From Prevotella sp. UBA4339 (GTDB taxonomy: Bacteria; Bacteroidota; Bacteroidia; Bacteroidales; Bacteroidaceae): a DNA stretch of 53,664 nt. The stretch's first letter is position 1, and every line of letters starts with the position of its first letter. The stretch spans positions 1-53,664 of the forward strand of contig DGTJ01000057.1 in NCBI GenBank assembly GCA_002393725.1, written 5' to 3'. The translations under genes were made by a program, and so were the position numbers. The notes beneath the pieces were generated by a model, which was given only the letters and a program-made list of their open reading frames with translations, was not told where the DNA came from and did no database searches. Of the stretch, positions 48,359 through 53,664 are shown in pieces.

Positions 48359-51286
48359 ATGAGGATTTTAGCGATTTTACTCATCAGCATCATCAATTGT
48401 TCACTATCAACTGTTTACGCCACACCAGCCCCAAAGGCAAAGCCCAGAAAGAAAGTTCAGCCTGTTCCTCAGCAAAATCCGTTGGAGAAAGCGCTCACCA
48501 GCTACTTCAACACATACAGGGTGGAAGGACAAAAGATACGAAATAGGATTAAATTTGAGAAGGTCAGCGTCGAAGATTCCCTTCATCGCATATGCGTAGT
48601 AGCCAATACTGCTTTCGGAGAACAGATGTTCACTCCCGAGAATACGGACAAAATATATAGCGACATCAGGTCACTCTTACCAGACAGTATGCAGTCATGG
48701 GGATTGCGCATAGAGACTGGCGGTTGGGAGATAAGAGACCTTGTAGCAAGCTATCGCATGAAAGCCACAGACGTATCGCGCACTTGGGGAGACATCGACT
48801 ATAAAGGAAATCCTTGGGTATTCAATGCCTCTCGTCCCTACTCCATCAGAAATGGTTTGCAAAACAGGCACTTTTCCTTATGGGCAAGTCACGGTATGTA
48901 CTATAATGCTGCCAACAATATCTGGAAGTGGCAGCGCTCCCCGTTGTTCTGTACCAGTGAGGATCTCTTTACACAGACAATCGTTGTACCTTATCTTATC
49001 CCCATGCTCGAGAGAGCTGGAGCAGTAGTGTTTATGCCACGCGAACGCGACTGGCAGAAAAACGAGGTGATCGTAGATAACGACACCGGTATAGGTTATT
49101 CAGAGTATTCTGAACAAAAGATATGGCAGCAAGCACCACGACCAGGGTTTGCATTCCACGAAGGCAATTACACTGACAACGAAAATCCCTTTGAGGCTGG
49201 TACTGCACGAGTAATAGAGACCACAGAAAACCTTCATCACCAGAGTAGCATCAGCTATCAGCCAAGCATCCCTGAAAGTGGAAGATATGCAGTCTATGTA
49301 AGCTATCAGACTGTAGACAGAAGTACCGACGATGCACGTTATACCGTATGGCACAAAGGTGTTGCTACAGAGTTTCATGTAAATCAACGTATGGGAGGTT
49401 CTACATGGGTATATCTCGGGACATTCGATTTTAGTGAAGGTTCTTCTGAGGAGAATCGCGTTGTCCTCTCAAATATCAGTTCCACCAAAGGTGTAGTGAC
49501 AGGCGATGCTGTAAGATTTGGAGGCGGTATGGGAAACATTGAGCGTGGAGGCCAAGTAAGCGGAATGCCCCGATGCCTTGAGGCTTCCCGATACTTTGCG
49601 CAGTGGGCCGGAATGCCTTACAGTGTGTACCACACTAAAGACGATGACTACGGAGATGACATCAACACCCGTTCTCACATGACAAACCTGCTGGGAGGCG
49701 GCTCATGCTATATGCCTGACACCACAGGGAGAAAAGTACCTATTGAACTGTCACTGGCCGTTCACAGCGATGCAGGCTACACGGCCGACGGAAAGACGAA
49801 CACCGGTACTCTCAGCATCTGTATGACTACATTTCGCGACTCCACTCTAAATGCAGGCAAAAGCCGCCTTGCCTCACGTGACCTCGCAGATGAGCTTCTC
49901 TATGCATTACCCCGAGACATTCTGAAAAAATATGGAAAGTGGAATACCCGTGAACTCTACGACAGGAACTATTCCGAGTGTAGACTGCCAGAAGTACCAA
50001 GTGCCATACTGGAGATGCTCTCTCACCAGAATTTTGCCGACATGAGGATGGCTCAGGATCCTAACTTCAAGTTCGACCTGGCACGTTCAATATATAAAGT
50101 GCTGCTCCGTTATTCAGCCAGGATGCACAACACCAGCTACACCGTACAGCCACTTATGCCTGAGGATATGATGGTAAGTCTCACAGACAAAGGTGAAGCT
50201 AAGATATCGTGGACGAGTGTGGAAGATGCCCTTGAACCAACTGCACATCCTACACATTATATATTATATACAGCAAAAGGAGACGAAGACTTTGACAACG
50301 GACGCATATTCGCTAAGTCTCCCGCCATTTTAAAGATTGAGCCTGATAAGCTATATTCCTTCCGTGTGGCTGCAGTTAACGATGGCGGTGAGAGTTTCCC
50401 CAGCGAAGTGGTTTCATGCCTTTATAATCCGACATCGCAGAAACAGGTACTTATCGTGAACGGTTTCCACCGCCTGGCTTCACCTGAGGTAGTCGACGGA
50501 CTTACCTCTCAGGGGTTCGACATGACTATTGACCACGGTGTCAGCTATGGGCTGACAGCAGGATGGAGAGGGCTACAGAAGAATTTCGACAAGTCACGCA
50601 TGGGTAAGGAAGGCCCAACAGGATTGGGGTTCTGCGACGACTCTCTCGCAGGACATTTCATAGGAGGCAACGACTTCAATTATATCCGCACACATGCAAG
50701 AGCAATAGCCTCTGCCAACAGATACAGCATAGCGAGCTGTTCGTCGAAGGCAATAGAGAAGGGTTTGACCACATTAGAGGGATATGAGCTCACAGACCTT
50801 ATCCTTGGATTGGAACGTGCTGACGGATATTCACTGGTACAGGGCAAGACTTTCACCCCAGAATTGCAGGCACACCTCAAGGCCTTCACAAGTCAGGGGG
50901 GTAACCTGTTGGTAAGCGGAAGCTACATAGGTCGCGACATGAGGCTGCAACATGAGCGCAAATTTCTTGAAGATGTGCTGAAATGCCAGTATTACGGCAC
51001 TAATGATGACACTCTCCGTTCAGACACAATACAGGGACTGGGGATGACCTTCACCTTCTATCGAACACCTAACCACAAACATTATGCGGCAGATCATCCA
51101 GACTGCCTATTACCTCTTTCACCAGCTTTCCCAACAATGAAATACGGTAATGATCAGGCAGCATGCATCGCATATAGTGGTTCAGACTACCGTGCGCTCA
51201 CCATGTGTTTCCCATTCGAGTGCATCTGTGATGACCAGAGGCGTGAGGCCATCATGAGAGGTATACTAAAATTCTTATTACAATAA
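48359..51286 (+). CDS. Large exported amidase-like protein with golvesin-type insert and FN3 domain
   Basis: 975 aa, signal peptide (RILAILLISIINCSLSTVYA). An N-acetylmuramoyl-L-alanine amidase (Amidase_3-like) fold seems split: candidate zinc ligands and catalytic residue are His178 (SHGMYY), Glu201 (TSEDLF), His469 (LAVHSDAGY) and Glu552 (AILEML). Between the halves (~280-390) lies a golvesin/xanthan-lyase CBD-like domain (SGRYAVYVSYQ, GGSTWVYLGTFDF, GDAVRFGGG). Then FN3 (~598-690) and a C-terminal flavodoxin-like region (~695-975; QVLIVNGFHRLA, GGNLLVSGSYIG). Relatives are often called xanthan lyases, which the residues here do not support. Probably a peptidoglycan-directed enzyme. Confidence 0.7.
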   Translation: MRILAILLISIINCSLSTVYATPAPKAKPRKKVQPVPQQNPLEKALTSYFNTYRVEGQKIRNRIKFEKVSVEDSLHRICVVANTAFGEQMFTPENTDKIYSDIRSLLPDSMQSWGLRIETGGWEIRDLVASYRMKATDVSRTWGDIDYKGNPWVFNASRPYSIRNGLQNRHFSLWASHGMYYNAANNIWKWQRSPLFCTSEDLFTQTIVVPYLIPMLERAGAVVFMPRERDWQKNEVIVDNDTGIGYSEYSEQKIWQQAPRPGFAFHEGNYTDNENPFEAGTARVIETTENLHHQSSISYQPSIPESGRYAVYVSYQTVDRSTDDARYTVWHKGVATEFHVNQRMGGSTWVYLGTFDFSEGSSEENRVVLSNISSTKGVVTGDAVRFGGGMGNIERGGQVSGMPRCLEASRYFAQWAGMPYSVYHTKDDDYGDDINTRSHMTNLLGGGSCYMPDTTGRKVPIELSLAVHSDAGYTADGKTNTGTLSICMTTFRDSTLNAGKSRLASRDLADELLYALPRDILKKYGKWNTRELYDRNYSECRLPEVPSAILEMLSHQNFADMRMAQDPNFKFDLARSIYKVLLRYSARMHNTSYTVQPLMPEDMMVSLTDKGEAKISWTSVEDALEPTAHPTHYILYTAKGDEDFDNGRIFAKSPAILKIEPDKLYSFRVAAVNDGGESFPSEVVSCLYNPTSQKQVLIVNGFHRLASPEVVDGLTSQGFDMTIDHGVSYGLTAGWRGLQKNFDKSRMGKEGPTGLGFCDDSLAGHFIGGNDFNYIRTHARAIASANRYSIASCSSKAIEKGLTTLEGYELTDLILGLERADGYSLVQGKTFTPELQAHLKAFTSQGGNLLVSGSYIGRDMRLQHERKFLEDVLKCQYYGTNDDTLRSDTIQGLGMTFTFYRTPNHKHYAADHPDCLLPLSPAFPTMKYGNDQAACIAYSGSDYRALTMCFPFECICDDQRREAIMRGILKFLLQ

Positions 51287-51301
51287 TATAATGCTGAGAT
51301 T

Positions 51302-51610
51302 ATGAAGATTCAAGCAAATCCATCAGGTACGCGTAGTATCGAAATTGAAGAAACCCATTTGGAGACCATCGAGAAGTATCAACTGTTCCGTGACCTTATT
51401 GATTCTAATGGTTATGTTGACGAACAGGTTCTCGACAAGTTAAAACTAAACGCACGTGCTCTTCTTGAAGGCCAGGCAGGTCTTGACAAAGATCTTCTAG
51501 ATCTGTGCCTTGACGTTATCTATCATCCTAATATGAAAGCCTTCGGTTTGCAGCAGCTGGTACTCCTCTATATCAACTGGAAAAACAAAAGCGAGGAAGA
51601 TATAGAGTAA
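51302..51610 (+). CDS. Small conserved protein of unknown function
   Basis: 102 aa, acidic, cytosolic. KIQANPSGTRSIEIEETHLETIEKY reads as two blocks (NPSGTRSIEIEE, HLETIEKYQLFRDL) followed by helices DLCLDVIYHPNMKAFGLQQLV and an acidic end KNKSEEDIE. Lies 15 bp after the amidase-like gene and 47 bp before ygiQ. No recognised domain. Confidence 0.7.
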   Translation: MKIQANPSGTRSIEIEETHLETIEKYQLFRDLIDSNGYVDEQVLDKLKLNARALLEGQAGLDKDLLDLCLDVIYHPNMKAFGLQQLVLLYINWKNKSEEDIE

Positions 51611-51657
51611 ACCTAAAGAGCTTTTCAAGAATCACGTTCAAATAATAAGATAAGGAA

Positions 51658-53553
51658 GTGAAAGAATACAGGCTGACGGACTTTCTACCAACGACGAAAA
51701 AGGAGCTGGAACTCAGGGGATGGGATGAACTAGACATTATCCTGTTCTCTGGCGATGCCTATGTAGACCATCCGGCCTTCGGAGCTGCCGTTATAGGACG
51801 CACTTTAGAGGCCGCAGGCTACCGTGTGGCAATAGTGCCCCAGCCAGACTGGCATGGCGACTATCGCGATTTCAAGAAACTGGGACGTCCCAGACTATTC
51901 TTCGGAATCGCTCCCGGATGCATGGACTCTATGGTCAACAAGTACACCGCAGCACGTCGGTTGCGTTCAGAGGATGCTTACAGTCCAGATGGTCGTCACG
52001 ACATGCGACCGGAATATCCCACTATAGTCTATACAAAGATTCTCAAGGAACTCTATCCCGACGTACCAGTAGTACTCGGAGGTATTGAGGCATCGCTGAG
52101 ACGCGTCACTCACTATGACTATTGGCAGGACAAGCTGCGCCCCTGCATCCTCTGTGATTCAGGAGCCGACATGATAACCTATGGCATGGGCGAGAAGACA
52201 ACCATTGCCTTGGCAGGTCATTTGTCACAGGGACGTAGCATCAGTGATATCCGTGAACTTCCGCAGACGGTATATCTCTCCAACAAGGAGGATATTCCTG
52301 GCGGCATCACAGAAAAGGACATCGTGCTTCACAGCCATGAAGAATGTCTTCGCAACAAGAGAGCACAGGCAGAGAATTTCCGTCATGTAGAAGAGCAGTC
52401 AAACATGATGAATGCCCAGCGCCTAATACAGGGCGTCGGAAGTAAGTTCGTAGTCGTCAATCCTCCCTATCCCCCAATGACCACAGAGGAGTTAGACGCA
52501 TCGTTCGACCTGCCATATACCCGACAGCCGCACCCTAAGTACAAAGGCAAGCGGATCCCCGCCTTCGAGATGATAAAGTTTTCTGTGAATATCCATCGCG
52601 GATGTTTCGGAGGCTGTGCTTTCTGCACCATCTCTGCACATCAGGGAAAGTTCATAACATGTCGCTCTAAGGAAAGTATACTTAGAGAAGTCCGCCAGGT
52701 AATAGAGATGCCCGACTTTAAAGGGTATCTTTCCGACCTCGGCGGGCCATCTGCTAATATGTACGGCATGCATGGACGTAATCTCGCAACATGCGAGAAG
52801 TGTAAGCGTCCCAGTTGCATACACCCTCAGATATGCCCCAACCTAGACACCAGCCATCAGAAACTGCTTGACATCTATCATGCAGTAGATGCACTGCCAG
52901 GAATAAAGAAGAGTTTCATCGGCAGCGGAGTGCGTTACGACCTGTTGCTGTATCGGAGCAAGGATGAAGCTGCCAACCGTGCGGCTCAGGAGTACACTCG
53001 TGAACTGATATGCAATCATGTCAGCGGAAGACTGAAGGTAGCTCCAGAACACACTTCCGACAGGGTGCTCATGCATATGCGTAAGCCCTCGTTCAGCCAG
53101 TTCTACGAGTTTAAGCGCATCTTCGACCGTATAAACCGTGAAAAGAATCTGCGACAACAGATAATACCCTACTTCATATCATCGCATCCCGGCTGTCAAG
53201 AGGCAGATATGGCAGAACTGGCAGTACTCACCAAGCAACTCGACTTCCATCTGGAGCAGGTACAGGACTTCACCCCTACCCCTATGACCGTATCAACGGA
53301 AGCATGGTATACAGGATATGACCCATACACGCTTGAACCCGTATTCTCCGCCAAGACCCCTCGAGAAAAGCTGGCCCAGCGCCAGTATTTCTTCTGGTAC
53401 AAGCCTGAAGAGCGTCGCAATATCGAGCAGAGTCTACGCCGCTTAGGCCGTCCTGACCTTATAAAGAAGCTATACGAAGGACAGGCTCCTTTCTATGACA
53501 GTCGGAAACAGAATGAGATACGCAAGCCGAAAAAGCCAGGTCACAAGAAATAA
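51658..53553 (+). CDS. YgiQ family radical SAM protein
   Basis: 631 aa. N-terminal YgiQ/UPF0313 region (FLPTTKKELELRGWDELDI, GIAPGCMDSMVNKYTA, VVLGGIEASLRRVTHYDYW), then the radical SAM core with the Fe-S cluster cysteines in HRGCFGGCAFCTIS (CX3CX2C), LGGPSANMYG, KRPSCIHPQICPN, and a C-terminal part with HPGCQEADM and FTPTPMTVSTEAWYTG. The substrate of the family is not established. Start is GTG 51658, preceded by AAGGA, an unusually good Shine-Dalgarno for this genome; no ATG is available in frame. Confidence 0.9.
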   Translation: MKEYRLTDFLPTTKKELELRGWDELDIILFSGDAYVDHPAFGAAVIGRTLEAAGYRVAIVPQPDWHGDYRDFKKLGRPRLFFGIAPGCMDSMVNKYTAARRLRSEDAYSPDGRHDMRPEYPTIVYTKILKELYPDVPVVLGGIEASLRRVTHYDYWQDKLRPCILCDSGADMITYGMGEKTTIALAGHLSQGRSISDIRELPQTVYLSNKEDIPGGITEKDIVLHSHEECLRNKRAQAENFRHVEEQSNMMNAQRLIQGVGSKFVVVNPPYPPMTTEELDASFDLPYTRQPHPKYKGKRIPAFEMIKFSVNIHRGCFGGCAFCTISAHQGKFITCRSKESILREVRQVIEMPDFKGYLSDLGGPSANMYGMHGRNLATCEKCKRPSCIHPQICPNLDTSHQKLLDIYHAVDALPGIKKSFIGSGVRYDLLLYRSKDEAANRAAQEYTRELICNHVSGRLKVAPEHTSDRVLMHMRKPSFSQFYEFKRIFDRINREKNLRQQIIPYFISSHPGCQEADMAELAVLTKQLDFHLEQVQDFTPTPMTVSTEAWYTGYDPYTLEPVFSAKTPREKLAQRQYFFWYKPEERRNIEQSLRRLGRPDLIKKLYEGQAPFYDSRKQNEIRKPKKPGHKK

Positions 53554-53574
53554 TCGAAGATTTCAGCTGGAAAA

Positions 53575-53606
53575 TTTGCGTATATCCGAAAAAATGCCTA
53601 CCTTTG
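53575..53606 (+). promoter_or_regulatory. Promoter of the tRNA at the right edge
   Basis: TTTG at 53575-53578, 20-bp spacer, TACCTTTG at 53599-53606, about 37 bp upstream of the tRNA. Confidence 0.85.
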
Positions 53607-53642
53607 CAGCCGATTTCCTAGTAATAGGGAAGAAAAAAGGAT

Positions 53643-53664
53643 GGTTCGGTAGCTCAGCTGGATA
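53643..53664 (+). tRNA. tRNA gene, 5' end only (cut by window edge)
   Basis: Acceptor strand GGTTCGG, TA, then D-stem GCTC and loop AGCTGGATA. The pattern is like tRNA-Arg in related genomes, but the anticodon is outside the window, so identity is open. Confidence 0.75.

Overview
The window is bacterial chromosome from the Bacteroidales, most likely a Prevotella-like member of the Prevotellaceae. Nearly every transcription start candidate shows the Bacteroidetes promoter (-33 TTTG, 19-20 bp spacer, -7 TAnnTTTG). Shine-Dalgarno sites are rare, and the gene content is typical of the group: GldE, a type IX secretion plug protein, a DUF5112/DUF5113 kinase, PPi-dependent phosphofructokinase, class III fructose bisphosphatase and NspC. 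The genus call is an inference from style, not from a marker gene.

Layout. 1-1.6 kb is an accessory patch: a cut-off Rpn-type nuclease gene, a 172-bp inverted-repeat element, and an HU-like gene broken and apparently fused to the tail of a neighbouring small peptide gene. 1.8-10.7 kb is one long plus-strand operon: hisIE, ftsE, lysC, lysA, two glycosyltransferase-like genes, class III fbp and a T9SS plug gene, mostly with overlapping or abutting ends. 10.7-13.2 kb (minus) is a membrane-bound propeller/AraC regulator. 13.2-18.4 kb (plus) is a complete threonine operon: thrA, a phosphoglycerate-mutase-like gene that probably supplies homoserine kinase, and thrC. A small promoter-terminator unit that looks like an sRNA gene follows in the convergent gap.

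18.6-23.1 kb (minus) holds a large double-module sensor kinase, its response regulator and a membrane protein. 23.1-29.9 kb is a hexuronate catabolism locus: kdgK, a tiny DUF4177 gene and eda face a LacI regulator, uxaA, an NhaC-type transporter and a nucleotidyltransferase-like gene. uxaC, from the same pathway, lies apart at 38.5-40 kb. 29.9-33 kb has a zinc-ribbon membrane protein, a GH25 lysozyme and a clostripain-like lipoprotein protease. 33.0-33.2 kb is a MITE-like insertion with perfect 22-bp terminal repeats, imperfect flanking duplications and three 22-bp palindromic repeat units; its end forms the new C terminus of gldE. gldE, ssb, a conserved unknown gene and a Gly-Leu-Leu-Gly tRNA cluster follow.

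36.1-38.4 kb: nspC with an orphan REC-histidine kinase whose promoter sits inside a 20-bp-arm palindrome. 40-47.3 kb: asparaginase, an outer-membrane barrel, a Trp/Tyr- and Gly/Ser-rich exported protein, prmA, a second GH25 enzyme and pfp. 47.5-53.6 kb: a small unknown gene, an acyltransferase, a large exported amidase-like protein, another small gene and a YgiQ radical SAM protein, then a promoter and the first 22 bases of a tRNA. No CRISPR array, rRNA or intact IS transposase gene was seen.
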